From the NCBI RefSeq assembly GCF_004795105.1, contig NZ_SSBL01000004.1:310001-374000 (forward strand): 64,000 bases of DNA, in the 5' to 3' direction. Shown one piece after another: positions 56,025 through 64,000 of the stretch. A model generated the notes under the pieces. It was not told the origin of the DNA. It was given only the letters and a program-made list of their open reading frames with translations, and ran no database searches. Origin of the DNA: Streptomyces sp. A0642 (GTDB taxonomy: Bacteria > Actinomycetota > Actinomycetes > Streptomycetales > Streptomycetaceae). Numbering within the stretch: the stretch's first letter is position 1; the number at the start of each line of letters is the position of its first letter. The translations under genes and the position numbers were made by a program.

Positions 56025-59000
56025 TCACTCGCCGGCCCCGTCGGCGACCCGGTGCCGGACCGCCGACCCGTGCCGTTCCTTCACCACTTCGAGCTGGGCG
56101 GGGATGCGGCGGCGCAGATCGCCGACGTGACTGACGATGCCGACGCTGCGGTCCCGTTCGCGCAGCGAGTCCAGCACGTCGAGGACCTCGTCGAGGGTCT
56201 GTTCGTCCAGGCTGCCGAAGCCCTCGTCGATGAACAGGGTGTCCAGCCGCACGCCACCCGCCTCGTCGGTCACCACGTCGGCGAGACCGAGTGCCAGAGC
56301 GAGCGAGGCGAAGAACGTCTCGCCCCCGGAGAGCGTGGCCGTGTCGCGTTCGCGCCCCGTCCAGGCGTCGATGACGTGCAGCCCGAGTCCGGCCCGGCGG
56401 CCTCCCGCCCGGGCGTCGGAGTGGACGAGCTGGTAGCGGCCGGAGGACATCCGTCCGAGCCGGGCGGTGGCGGCCGCCGCCACCTGTTCGAGACGGGCCG
56501 CGAGCACGTACGACTCCAGCCGCATCTTGCGCTCGTTGTCCGCGGACGTGCCCGCGGTGAGTCCGGCGAGCCGAGCGACCCGTTCGTGCTCCAAGCGCAC
56601 CGGCCCCAGAGCCCGCACCTCGTCGGCGGCGCGGCGGGAGAGCCTGGCGAGTTCGGCGCAGCGTTCCCGGGCCGCCGCGAGCGCCGCCGAAGCGTCCCGC
56701 AGCAAGCGCTCCGCCGTGTCGTACGCGCGCTGCGCCTCGTCCGGTGCGGCGGGCGGGCGGCGGGCGGCGGCACGGGCTCCGGTCTCGGCGAGCCGGTCGG
56801 CCACCGCGGCCGCCTCGGCCTGCCAGGCGTCGATACGGTGCTGGAGCGCGCGCTGTGCGGAGTCGGCGAGCAGGGTGTCCGCCGCGGCCTGCGGCGTGTC
56901 GAAGCCGGCCCGGAACGCGGCGTCCGCGAGCCGGTCGTCGGCCTCCTTGAGCCGCGCCGCCGCGGTCTCCTCCTCGCGCACCGTCGTGGCCGCCTCGACG
57001 AGCAGAGCGACCCGGTTCTGGAGCACGGCGGCGTGTTCCGTGACGCTGTCCGACTCGCCGCGCGCCTGCGCCAGCGCCTCGTGGAGGGCGGTCTGTTCCG
57101 CGTCGAGGCCCTCGCGGCGGGAGGTACGGGCCGCGGCCCGGCGCTCGGCCTGCTGCCGGTCCTCGGCCCGCTGGGCGTGCTCGCGTTCGGCCGCCGCCAG
57201 GGCCTCGCGTGCGGCATGCGTGCCGGCCGCGGTCCGATGGGTGTGCGCGTGCTCGCGGGTCAGTGTGTCCACGAGTGCGGCGAGCGCCTCGGCCGTCGGG
57301 TCGGCCGTCCCGCCCGCGTCCGGGTCCGCCGCGCTGTCGGCGCCTGCCGCCTCCACGGCCTCGGCCCGGGCCGCCGCGTACCGTTCGCGTACGGCTCCGA
57401 GGGCGTGCTCCGCCTCGGTGCGCGCCCGCTCGGCGCGCCGGTGGGCGGCCTGCGCGGCGTCCTCCGTCGCCTGGTCGACGTGGCCGTCTCCGGCGCGGGC
57501 CGGCCGCGGATGGTCGGCGGAGCCGCAGACCGTGCAGGGCCGGCCCTCGACGAGTTCCCGCGCGAGTTCGGCCGCGATGTCGCGCAGTCGTCGCTCCCGC
57601 ACGTCGAGCCAGTGCTCATGGGTGTCCAGGGCCTGTTCCCGGGCCTCGCTCAGCCGGCGCTCGGCGCGGGACGCCTCTTCCGCCAGCGCGTCCCGCCTGC
57701 GGGCCGCGTCCAGACGTCGTCGGGCCGGGTCCAGCCGGCCGGCCAGGAGTTCGGCGCGGGTGGCGGCCTCCTGCGCCCCTTCGATCCGGGCCAGCAGCTC
57801 GCCGCGGGTGGCTTCCCAGCCGGCCAGCCAGCCCTCGGCGTCGCGGATCAGTTCGTCGTCCGCCCGGGCCTGGCGTTCCAGCGCGGCGCGTTCGCTGTCG
57901 ATCTCCGCGCTGCGCCGCTCGGCGCGGCGTGCGGCGTCCAGTCCACCGAGCTCTTCGCGCAGTCTGCGTTCCAGAGCGGCCAGTTGCTCGGCGCCGGCGT
58001 CGGCCAGGCTGTCCGGCAGCCCCTTCCGGGACCGGTCGCGGGCCTCGCTCGCGCGCCGGTAGGCCCGTTCGGCTTCGTCACGGAGCTCCAGTGCCGGGGC
58101 GACGCGGTCCGCCCGGCGGGCGCGCGCGAGCTGTTCCCGGGCGTCCTCGTGTCCGGACCGGCCCGCCTCCGACGCGGCGGCGCGGCGCGTGGTCTCGGCG
58201 TAGCGCTGCTGGAGCGCGGCCAGTTCCCGTTCCGCGTCCAGGGTGCGCCGGGCGGCCGCGTGGCGGCTCTCGGCCGCGGCCAGCACCGCGGCGGCGATGT
58301 CGAGGCGTTCCCGCGCGCCGCTGCGGGCCGTCGCGGCCCACTCCAGCACGGCGTCGGCGAGCCCGGGCTCCCCCGGCTGCACGTGGGGCATCGGGGCTTC
58401 GCGCCCGGCGGGGCCGGCGGCCTGGGCGATCCGCTGGGCCAGGGCCAGGATCTGTTCGTCCCCCGCCCTGACCTGGTTCTCGGCGACGCGGCGCAGGTCG
58501 GCCAGCCGCTCCTCGACGGCGGCGAAACGACGGGTGTCGAAGAGCCTGCCCAGCAGCTTGCCGCGCGCCTCCGCGTCAGCCCGCAGGAAGCGCGCGAAGT
58601 CGCCCTGCGGCAGGAGCACCACCTGGCAGAACTGTTCCCGGCTCATCCCGATGAGCTGGGTGATCTCCTCACCGATCTCCTGGTGCGAGCGGCTCAGCGC
58701 CTGCCAGCCCTCCTCGGGGTCGTAGGCGCGCAGCCAGCTCTGTGCCTTCTCGGTGGTGTGGCCGCCGCCCCGCTTCTTGGGGCGGGGCTGGGCGGGGCGC
58801 CGGGTGATCTCCAGGCGGCGGCCGCCCACGGTGAGTTCGAGCCGGACCTCGGTGGGCAGGTCCGCGGGGGCGTGGTCGCTGCGCAGCGAGGTGCCGGGGC
58901 TCTGCCGGGCGCCCGGCACGGCCCCGTACAGGGCGTAGCAGACGGCGTCGAGGACCGAGGTCTTGCCGGCGCCGGTCGGGCCGTGCAGCAGGAAGAGCCC

Positions 59001-59084
59001 GGCTGCGGAGAGTGCGTCGAAGTCGATCTCCTGGGGGGCGCCGAACGGGCCGAAGGCCGTGATGCCGAGCCGGTGGAGCCTCAT
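56025..59084 (-). CDS. sbcC: Exonuclease SbcC (Rad50-like ATPase)
   Basis: A 1019-residue SMC-like ATPase, the partner of SbcD in the nuclease that opens hairpins and trims double-strand breaks. The N-terminal ATPase half has FLLHGPTGAGKTSVLDAVCY (Walker A). Very long Ala/Arg/Glu-rich coiled coils follow, interrupted at about residue 515 by the zinc hook GRPCTVCGSADHPRPA. The C-terminal half has the signature TATLSGGETFFASLALALGL and Walker B DTLFIDEGFGSLDEQTLDEV. The start ATG overlaps the sbcD stop (ATGA), so the pair is coupled. It acts on DNA in the cytoplasm. Confidence 0.95.
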   Translation of the reverse strand: MRLHRLGITAFGPFGAPQEIDFDALSAAGLFLLHGPTGAGKTSVLDAVCYALYGAVPGARQSPGTSLRSDHAPADLPTEVRLELTVGGRRLEITRRPAQPRPKKRGGGHTTEKAQSWLRAYDPEEGWQALSRSHQEIGEEITQLIGMSREQFCQVVLLPQGDFARFLRADAEARGKLLGRLFDTRRFAAVEERLADLRRVAENQVRAGDEQILALAQRIAQAAGPAGREAPMPHVQPGEPGLADAVLEWAATARSGARERLDIAAAVLAAAESRHAAARRTLDAERELAALQQRYAETTRRAAASEAGRSGHEDAREQLARARRADRVAPALELRDEAERAYRRASEARDRSRKGLPDSLADAGAEQLAALERRLREELGGLDAARRAERRSAEIDSERAALERQARADDELIRDAEGWLAGWEATRGELLARIEGAQEAATRAELLAGRLDPARRRLDAARRRDALAEEASRAERRLSEAREQALDTHEHWLDVRERRLRDIAAELARELVEGRPCTVCGSADHPRPARAGDGHVDQATEDAAQAAHRRAERARTEAEHALGAVRERYAAARAEAVEAAGADSAADPDAGGTADPTAEALAALVDTLTREHAHTHRTAAGTHAAREALAAAEREHAQRAEDRQQAERRAAARTSRREGLDAEQTALHEALAQARGESDSVTEHAAVLQNRVALLVEAATTVREEETAAARLKEADDRLADAAFRAGFDTPQAAADTLLADSAQRALQHRIDAWQAEAAAVADRLAETGARAAARRPPAAPDEAQRAYDTAERLLRDASAALAAARERCAELARLSRRAADEVRALGPVRLEHERVARLAGLTAGTSADNERKMRLESYVLAARLEQVAAAATARLGRMSSGRYQLVHSDARAGGRRAGLGLHVIDAWTGRERDTATLSGGETFFASLALALGLADVVTDEAGGVRLDTLFIDEGFGSLDEQTLDEVLDVLDSLRERDRSVGIVSHVGDLRRRIPAQLEVVKERHGSAVRHRVADGAGE

Positions 59085-60247
59085 CGGTGCACCTCGCGCA
59101 CGGCCTCGTCGACGCGCACGTGGTCGAAGGCGCTGCGCAGCACCGAGCGCTCCTGTTCGTCGGTGCCGTACCCGCCGCGGACATGGGCCACGAAGTCCTC
59201 CGCGATGCTCTGGTCGTCGCGGCCCCGCAGCCGCTGGGCGTAGGACGTGTGCGGGTCGTCGGGCGTCCGGTCCGGTTCGAGGACGAGGCTGAGCGTGTGG
59301 GGGAAGCGCTCGGTGAGACGGGCCATCGGTTCGGAGGGGCGGACGGGGTCGGTGAGGGTGGCCTCGACCCAGGAGTGCTGGTGCCGGTCGAGGGCGGGGT
59401 CGTCGAGGAGGGCGTCGAGCCTGCCGCGGAGCCGGGCGAGGGGGCGGGGCACCGGGCAGTCGACCCGCTCGGCGGCGATCGCGCCCGTGGCGTCGAGGTC
59501 GATCAGCCACATCGTCTTGCGGTGGGCGGCCTCCGAGAAGGAGTACGCGAGCGGGGAGCCGGAGTACCGGACGCGCTCGGTGACGGTCTGGCATCCGTGG
59601 AGGTGGCCCAGTGCGACGTAGTCGACGCCGTCGAAGACCCCGGCGGGGACGGCCGCCACTCCGCCGACGGTGATGTCGCGTTCGCTGTCGCTCGGCTCGC
59701 CGCCCGCGACGAAGGCGTGGGCGAGGACCACGGACCGGGTGGTGGCCGGCCGCCCGGCGAGATCGGCACGGACCCGGTCCATGGCGGCGGTCAGCACGGC
59801 TTCGTGCCCGGCCCGTTCCGCCTTGAAGACGTCCTTGACGAGTGCGGGTTCGAGATACGGGAGGCCGTAGAACGCCACGTCGCCGTGCGCGTCCGGGAGG
59901 ACGACGGGGGTGGCGCACCGGGCCGGGTCGGTCCGCAGGTGGATGCCGGCCCGGCCGATGAGGCCCGCGCCGACACCCAGCCGCCGGGCCGAGTCGTGGT
60001 TGCCGGAGATCATCACGGTGGGCACGCCGTCGGCGGCGAGCCGGTGCAGCGCGTCGTCGAAGAGTTCCACGGCGGACAGGGGCGGCACCGCCCTGTCGTA
60101 CACGTCACCCGCGACGAGGACGACGTCGACCTCCTGGTCGCGCACGGTGGCCACCAGGTGGTCGAGGTAGGCGGCCTGCGCCTCGTGCAGGGAGACCCGG
60201 TGGAACGACCGGCCCAGGTGCCAGTCCGATGTGTGCAAAATCCTCAA
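59081..60247 (-). CDS. sbcD: Exonuclease SbcD (Mre11-like nuclease)
   Basis: A 388-residue metallophosphoesterase nuclease. The five motifs are visible: RILHTSDWHLGRSFH, VLVAGDVYDRAVPP, VMISGNHDSARRLG, VVLAHAFVAGGEPS and YVALGHLHGCQTV, supplying the His, Asp and Asn that hold two manganese ions. The C-terminal ~100 residues form the capping and SbcC-binding domain. It is the first gene of the sbcDC operon. The 230 bases upstream (60248-60475) are non-coding as far as I can see. Confidence 0.95.
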   Translation of the reverse strand: MRILHTSDWHLGRSFHRVSLHEAQAAYLDHLVATVRDQEVDVVLVAGDVYDRAVPPLSAVELFDDALHRLAADGVPTVMISGNHDSARRLGVGAGLIGRAGIHLRTDPARCATPVVLPDAHGDVAFYGLPYLEPALVKDVFKAERAGHEAVLTAAMDRVRADLAGRPATTRSVVLAHAFVAGGEPSDSERDITVGGVAAVPAGVFDGVDYVALGHLHGCQTVTERVRYSGSPLAYSFSEAAHRKTMWLIDLDATGAIAAERVDCPVPRPLARLRGRLDALLDDPALDRHQHSWVEATLTDPVRPSEPMARLTERFPHTLSLVLEPDRTPDDPHTSYAQRLRGRDDQSIAEDFVAHVRGGYGTDEQERSVLRSAFDHVRVDEAVREVHR

Positions 60248-60475
60248 GATCCGGCTCCGACCTGCATGTTTCGCTTCCTCGTCCGCCGGGTCGGGTGCGC
60301 CCGCGCGTCACGCCGGTCCCGGCGCACGGCGACGGCGCCCCTCACCCCCGCGCTCCCCCGCCCCTGTTCCCTCACGCGCCACAGTCTCCCACCACCGGGG
60401 AAGCCGCCGGGGCCGCAGCCGGGAAGACGGCCCCCTCGGCTCCGCCTCCCCCGGCATGTGCGGACGACCGCACGG

Positions 60476-61102
60476 TCAGGAGTCCCCGTACGCCTCGTCG
60501 CCCAGTTCCAGTTCCGCCTCGCCCGCGGTGGCGTCGGCCAGCCATCGCCGGAATTCCTCGACCTCGGCGTCCGGCAGCCCGATCTCGATGGTCACCGCCT
60601 CCGCGTACCGGACCTCGCGCACGACGTGTCCGGTGGCGCGCAGTTCGTTCTCCAGCCGGCCTGCGCGCTGGTGCGCGACGGTGACCGTCGCGATCCGGAA
60701 CCGTCGGCGGGTGAGCGTGCCGAGGGCGTCGAGCGCCTCGCCGACCACACCTCCGTAGGCCCGGATCAGTCCGCCCGCGCCGAGCTTCACCCCTCCGTAG
60801 TAGCGGGTGACGACGGCGACGACGTACCGCATCTCGCGACGGGTGAGCATCTGCAGCATCGGCACTCCGGCGGTACCGCCGGGCTCGCCGTCGTCACTGG
60901 CCTTCTGTACGGAGGCGTCGGCGCCGATCACGTACGCGAAGCAGTTGTGCGTGGCGGTCGGGTGTTCCCTGCGGACGCGGGCGACGAACTCCTGGGCCTC
61001 CTGCTCGGTGGCCGCGGGGGCCAGCGCGCAGATGAACCGCGACCGGTTGATCTCGGCCTCGTGCACGCCCGCGCGGGCGACGGTGCGGTACTGGTCCTGC
61101 AT
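60476..61102 (-). CDS. YigZ/IMPACT family protein
   Basis: A 208-residue UPF0029/YigZ protein. The N-terminal half has NRSRFICALAPAATEQEAQE, HPTATHNCFAYVIG and the signature DGEPGGTAGVPMLQML then VVAVVTRYYGGVKLGAGGLI followed by RAYGGVVGEAL. The C-terminal ~65 residues resemble the DUF1949 ferredoxin-like domain. Related IMPACT proteins bind the Gcn1 ribosome factor in eukaryotes; the bacterial function is unclear, perhaps linked to translation or proline peptides. ATG start at 61102. It is divergent from the CoA-binding gene. Confidence 0.92.
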   Translation of the reverse strand: MQDQYRTVARAGVHEAEINRSRFICALAPAATEQEAQEFVARVRREHPTATHNCFAYVIGADASVQKASDDGEPGGTAGVPMLQMLTRREMRYVVAVVTRYYGGVKLGAGGLIRAYGGVVGEALDALGTLTRRRFRIATVTVAHQRAGRLENELRATGHVVREVRYAEAVTIEIGLPDAEVEEFRRWLADATAGEAELELGDEAYGDS

Positions 61103-61161
61103 CCGGTCACCCTATGCGCAGCCGCGGGAATGGTCCGGAGCGGGCGTCCGTTGTGCGGATC

Positions 61162-61572
61162 ATGTACGCAGACACGGAGACGATCCGCAGGGTTCTCAAG
61201 GAGACGGGCGACACGTGGGCGGTGGTGGGGCTGTCCGGCAACCGCTCCCGCGCGGCCTACCGGGTGGCCGAGGTGCTCCAGCGCTTCGGCAAGCGGGTGG
61301 TGCCCGTCCATCCCAAGGCGGAGCGCGTCCACGGCGAGGAGGGCTATGCCTCCCTGGCCGACATCCCCTTCCCGGTCGACGTGGTGGACGTCTTCGTGAA
61401 CAGCGAGCTGGCCGGCGCGGTGGCGGACGAGGCGGTCGCGATCGGCGCTTCGGCGGTCTGGTTCCAGCTCGGCGTGATCGACGAGGAGGCGTACGCGCGC
61501 ACCAGGGCGGCCGGGCTGGACATGGTCATGGACCGCTGCCCCGCCATCGAGATTCCCGCGCTGATCGCGTAG
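61162..61572 (+). CDS. CoA-binding domain protein (YccU-like)
   Basis: A 136-residue single Rossmann domain. Signature segments are TWAVVGLSGNRSRAAYRVAE, VLQRFGKRVVPVHPKAERVH and VDVVDVFVNSELAGAVADEA, ending with MVMDRCPAIEIPAL. This family binds CoA or a related cofactor; the precise role is unknown. I start at ATG 61162; an earlier frame start at 61114 lies in the upstream promoter space of the divergent gene. The protein is cytoplasmic and full length. Confidence 0.88.
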   Translation: MYADTETIRRVLKETGDTWAVVGLSGNRSRAAYRVAEVLQRFGKRVVPVHPKAERVHGEEGYASLADIPFPVDVVDVFVNSELAGAVADEAVAIGASAVWFQLGVIDEEAYARTRAAGLDMVMDRCPAIEIPALIA

Positions 61573-61709
61573 CCGGTGTGCTCGAAGCCCCATCCGGCGC
61601 CCTGGGGGCGGACGGCGACGCTGCGCCGGCACTCACCGGACGGCCCACCGGCGCCCGTTCACATGTGCGGGGTATCACACCCCGCTCCGGCCTGGGAGAA
61701 TGACCGGCT

Positions 61710-62546
61710 GTGAGTGCTGCCCACGCCGCGAGCGTGTCCACCCTTGCGCACGACCGGCGCCGCCTGGCCGCCCAGCTGACCTCACTGGGCGTCGAGCGGG
61801 GCGGCGTGCTGTTGGTGCACGCGTCCCTGCGCGCGGTCGGAGCGGTGGACGGCGGCGCGGATACGGTCGCCGCCGCCCTGCGGGATGCGCTGGGCCCCGG
61901 GGGCACGCTGGTGGTCCCGGCCTTCACCCCGGAGAACTCGGACACCTCCGCGCACTATCAGGCCCGGGTCCGCGGACTCGGCGATCGGGAGCGGGAGGCC
62001 GTCCGGACGGCGATGCCCGCGTTCGACCCGGCCACCACCCCGGCCCCGTCGATGGGCCGGCTGTCCGAGACGGTGCGCCGGACTCCCGGCGCCGTCCGCA
62101 GCGCGCACCCGCAGACCTCCTTCGCCGCCTCGGGTCCGCTGGCCGGCCACGTGGTGGAGGGCCATCACCCGGACTGCCACCTGGGCGAGGACTCACCGCT
62201 GGCCCGCCTGCACGGACTCTCGGCCCAGATCCTGCTGCTCGGCACCGGTTTCGGCTCGTGCACCGCCTTCCACCTCGCCGAGTACCGCGTTCCGTCCCCG
62301 CCCCGCCGCACCTACCGCTGCGTCGTGCGGGACGGCGGCGGGCGCCGGTGGTGGGAGTACGAGGACGTGGCCCTGGACGACAGCGACTTCACGGCGCTGG
62401 GCGCGGACTTCGAACGGTCCGGCCACGGCACGGCCGTCCGCACCGGCCCGGTGGGATCCGCCCCGAGCCGCCTGTTCGAGTTCGCGGCCGCCGTCGAGTT
62501 CGCGTCACAGTGGTTGCCGGCGCACCGCTCCGGCGAGCCCGCTTAG
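61710..62546 (+). CDS. AAC(3)-type aminoglycoside N-acetyltransferase family protein
   Basis: A 278-residue member of the antibiotic N-acetyltransferase family. Characteristic segments are VERGGVLLVHASLRAVGAVD, ALGPGGTLVVPAFTPENSDT, RTPGAVRSAHPQTSFAASGP (with the conserved His), the acidic loop GEDSPLARLHGLSAQILLLG and TGFGSCTAFHLAEYR. The family acetylates the 3-amino group of aminoglycosides using acetyl-CoA. Chromosomal homologues in Streptomyces do not always confer resistance, so the substrate is uncertain. A GTG start is used. It is not accompanied by a resistance cassette or integron features. Confidence 0.85.
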   Translation: MSAAHAASVSTLAHDRRRLAAQLTSLGVERGGVLLVHASLRAVGAVDGGADTVAAALRDALGPGGTLVVPAFTPENSDTSAHYQARVRGLGDREREAVRTAMPAFDPATTPAPSMGRLSETVRRTPGAVRSAHPQTSFAASGPLAGHVVEGHHPDCHLGEDSPLARLHGLSAQILLLGTGFGSCTAFHLAEYRVPSPPRRTYRCVVRDGGGRRWWEYEDVALDDSDFTALGADFERSGHGTAVRTGPVGSAPSRLFEFAAAVEFASQWLPAHRSGEPA

Positions 62547-62571
62547 CCGTCTAACGGGCGGGAGGGCAGCC

Positions 62572-63132
62572 TCAGCCTCCGACGCCGAGACCTTCGACGA
62601 CCACGGCGCCCGGCAGCGCCGCCAGGGCCTTGCCCGGCATGATCAGCTTGCCCCGGCGGGTGCCGCTTCCGATGAGGACCCACTCCTCGTCGATGACCGC
62701 CGGGTCGATCAACAGCGGCCAGCCGTCCGGGAGTCCGACGGGTGTGATGCCGCCGTACTCCATACCCGTCTCGCCGACCGCCGTGTCCATCGGGGCGAAC
62801 GAGGCCTTTCGAGCGCCCAGTTGCCTGCGGACGGCGCCGTTCACATCGACACGGGAGTGGGAGAGGACGAGACAGGCGGCCAGGCTCACCTCGCCGCCGC
62901 GCTTGCCGGCCACCACGACGCAGTTGGCCGACCGGCGCAGCAGACCGGCCCCGTGGTGCGCGACGAAGGCCGCCGTGTCGGCGATCTCGGGATCCGTGTC
63001 GACATGGATGATCTGCTCCGAGGGGACCCCGCCCCAGCCCTCTCGTACCGCCCGGGCCACCGGGGCCGTGAGGAGTTCGAGGCGGTCGGCGGCGGGGCGG
63101 GCGTCCTCGAAGGAGCCGATGGGGGCGCGCAT
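62572..63132 (-). CDS. YbaK/EbsC-type aminoacyl-tRNA deacylase-like protein
   Basis: A 186-residue protein of the YbaK/ProX editing family, which hydrolyses mischarged aminoacyl-tRNAs. Visible segments are TAAFVAHHGAGLLRRSANCV, VVAGKRGGEVSLAACLVLSH (with the lysine typical of the active site), GMEYGGITPVGLPDGWPLLI and IGSGTRRGKLIMPGKAL. I start at ATG 63132 because upstream codons in the same frame are antisense to the next gene. A specific substrate cannot be assigned. It ends 68 bases before the cupin regulator's stop on the same strand, so the two may share a transcript. Confidence 0.83.
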   Translation of the reverse strand: MRAPIGSFEDARPAADRLELLTAPVARAVREGWGGVPSEQIIHVDTDPEIADTAAFVAHHGAGLLRRSANCVVVAGKRGGEVSLAACLVLSHSRVDVNGAVRRQLGARKASFAPMDTAVGETGMEYGGITPVGLPDGWPLLIDPAVIDEEWVLIGSGTRRGKLIMPGKALAALPGAVVVEGLGVGG

Positions 63133-63200
63133 GCGCGCCACGCTAACAGCGCGCGTGGCCCTGTCCGTCGGGCGTCTCATCTGACGGGCGGGCGGGTGTC

Positions 63201-63773
63201 TCATCTGACGGGCGGGATGGATACGGCCATCGTGGCGTCGACGGGCTCGGAGCCCTCGTTGCGGTAGGCGTGCGGGTGGTGCGCCTCGAAGGTGGCGGAG
63301 GTGCCGGCGGGCACGGTGTACGGGGTGCCGTCGACGACGAGGGTGAGGGTGCCCGCGGTGACGTGGAGGAGTTCCACGGTGCCTTCGGGGTGCGGGTCGG
63401 ATTCGCTGCCCTCGCCGGGCATCAGGTGCCAGGACCAGAGTTCCAGCGGGCCCCGGGCGTCGGCTCCGACCAGCAGGGCGGTGGAGCTGCCCGCCTCGGT
63501 GGACCACATGCGGACGGCCTGGCTCTCGTCGACCAGGCGGACCGGCGCGCCCTGTTCGTAGTCGAGCAGGGTCGTGATGCTGATCCCCAGCGCGTCGGCG
63601 AGCTTGACCGTGGTGCCGACGCTGGGGTTGGTGCGGGCCTGCTCGATCTGGATGATCATCCCCCGGCTGACCCCGGCACGGGAGGCCAGGGCGTCCAGGG
63701 TGAAGCCCCTCTCGCCGCGCCAGCGCTTGAGGTTCCGGGCGAGGGACTGGGTCAGCTGGTCGAGATCCGTCAC
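63201..63773 (-). CDS. XRE-family regulator with cupin domain
   Basis: A 190-residue regulator. The helix-turn-helix is LARNLKRWRGERGFTLDALA, SRAGVSRGMIIQIEQARTNP and the C-terminal cupin domain is PHPEGTVELLHVTAGTLTLV, DGTPYTVPAGTSATFEAHHP, HAYRNEGSE. The cupin may bind a small metabolite. It starts at the GTG at 63773, because earlier start codons in the frame lie in the divergent promoter region. It is divergent from an EamA exporter, a pairing seen widely in actinobacteria, and probably controls it. The 90-base space is AT-richer (TTGTCTTGCAGTCGAAGATA). Confidence 0.9.
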   Translation of the reverse strand: MTDLDQLTQSLARNLKRWRGERGFTLDALASRAGVSRGMIIQIEQARTNPSVGTTVKLADALGISITTLLDYEQGAPVRLVDESQAVRMWSTEAGSSTALLVGADARGPLELWSWHLMPGEGSESDPHPEGTVELLHVTAGTLTLVVDGTPYTVPAGTSATFEAHHPHAYRNEGSEPVDATMAVSIPPVR

Positions 63774-63864
63774 ATTCAGTCCAATATTTTGTCTTGCAGT
63801 CGAAGATAATGAACTACGGTGTGGTGTACCCACTCGTTCATCGCACTGTACTGCGAGGCCGCTG

Positions 63865-64000
63865 ATGACCGCACTGTTCGCCCTGGCAACCAGCCTGTTG
63901 TGGGGGCTCGCCGACTTCGGCGGCGGGGTGCTGACCCGACGCCTGCCCGCGCTCACCGTGGTGGTCGTCTCGCAGGCGGTCGCGGCGGTCGTGCTGGGCG
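63865..64000 (+). CDS. EamA/DMT-family transporter, N-terminal part
   Basis: A membrane protein cut by the window edge. The visible 45 residues start MTALFALATSLLWGLADFGG, followed by a second hydrophobic stretch VVVVSQAVAAVVLG. The first helix with WGLADF is typical of the first EamA domain. It is transcribed away from the XRE-cupin regulator, the likely controller. The substrate is unknown. Confidence 0.75.
   Translation, partial: MTALFALATSLLWGLADFGGGVLTRRLPALTVVVVSQAVAAVVLG

Noticed and set aside
56052..59243. 1063-codon open frame on the plus strand opposite sbcC
   Set aside because: High-GC third-position bias keeps antisense frames open. SbcC has all its motifs on the minus strand.

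Overview
The window is GC-rich, high-coding-density DNA with dense divergent and convergent small transcription units, GTG/TTG starts and many Streptomyces-type families: the telomere terminal protein Tpg, paired RHS and LamG surface proteins, XRE-TPR regulators, a MocR regulator and an ECF41 sigma factor. I read it as a chromosome arm of a linear Streptomyces replicon. The left half is accessory and decayed. The right half, from about 35 kb on, is mostly intact and resembles stable chromosomal gene content.

Region 1 (1-6.5 kb): a partial ORF, a DUF3800 protein, two small unknown genes, a gene resembling the DUF2829/Tad2 (Thoeris anti-defence) fold, a CoiA-like nuclease, and tpg. Only the last ~33 codons of a gene that looks like tap lie upstream of tpg. 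The rest is replaced by an insertion-sequence chimera (IS5-type head, IS110-type tail).

Region 2 (6.7-17.6 kb): a 2181-residue secreted RHS polymorphic toxin, its four-base-overlapping putative immunity gene, and a 1250-residue secreted LamG protein. Strong hairpin terminators lie after the immunity gene and after the LamG gene.

Region 3 (17.6-33.8 kb): a graveyard of mobile DNA. It holds IS21, IS630, IS5 and IS110 pieces and a tyrosine integrase, HTH and zinc-ribbon trio. Between them sit small genes that look like orphan immunity or stress genes: SUKH/SMI1 twice, Imm1, two HEAT-type proteins and several unknowns. Four copies of a palindromic repeat built on a shared ~25-bp arm flank the HEAT and SUKH genes. 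A Fic protein with a companion gene, a 5'-truncated ATP-dependent DNA ligase and a membrane-anchored Mrr-type nuclease are also here.

Region 4 (33.8-64 kb): a methyltransferase, a glycine-rich-domain protein and an XRE-TPR regulator. Next come an ABC exporter with a divergent two-component system, ROK and GntR/UTRA regulators, and an ECF41 sigma factor divergent from an alpha/beta hydrolase. Then follow a DMT exporter and MocR regulator (divergent), a PhoD phosphatase, an ACT-GNAT protein, a trans-sulfuration enzyme with a divergent Lrp regulator, a DUF885 hydrolase, a rhodanese, SbcCD, a YigZ protein, a CoA-binding protein, an AAC(3)-type acetyltransferase, a YbaK protein, and an XRE-cupin regulator divergent from an EamA exporter that runs off the edge.
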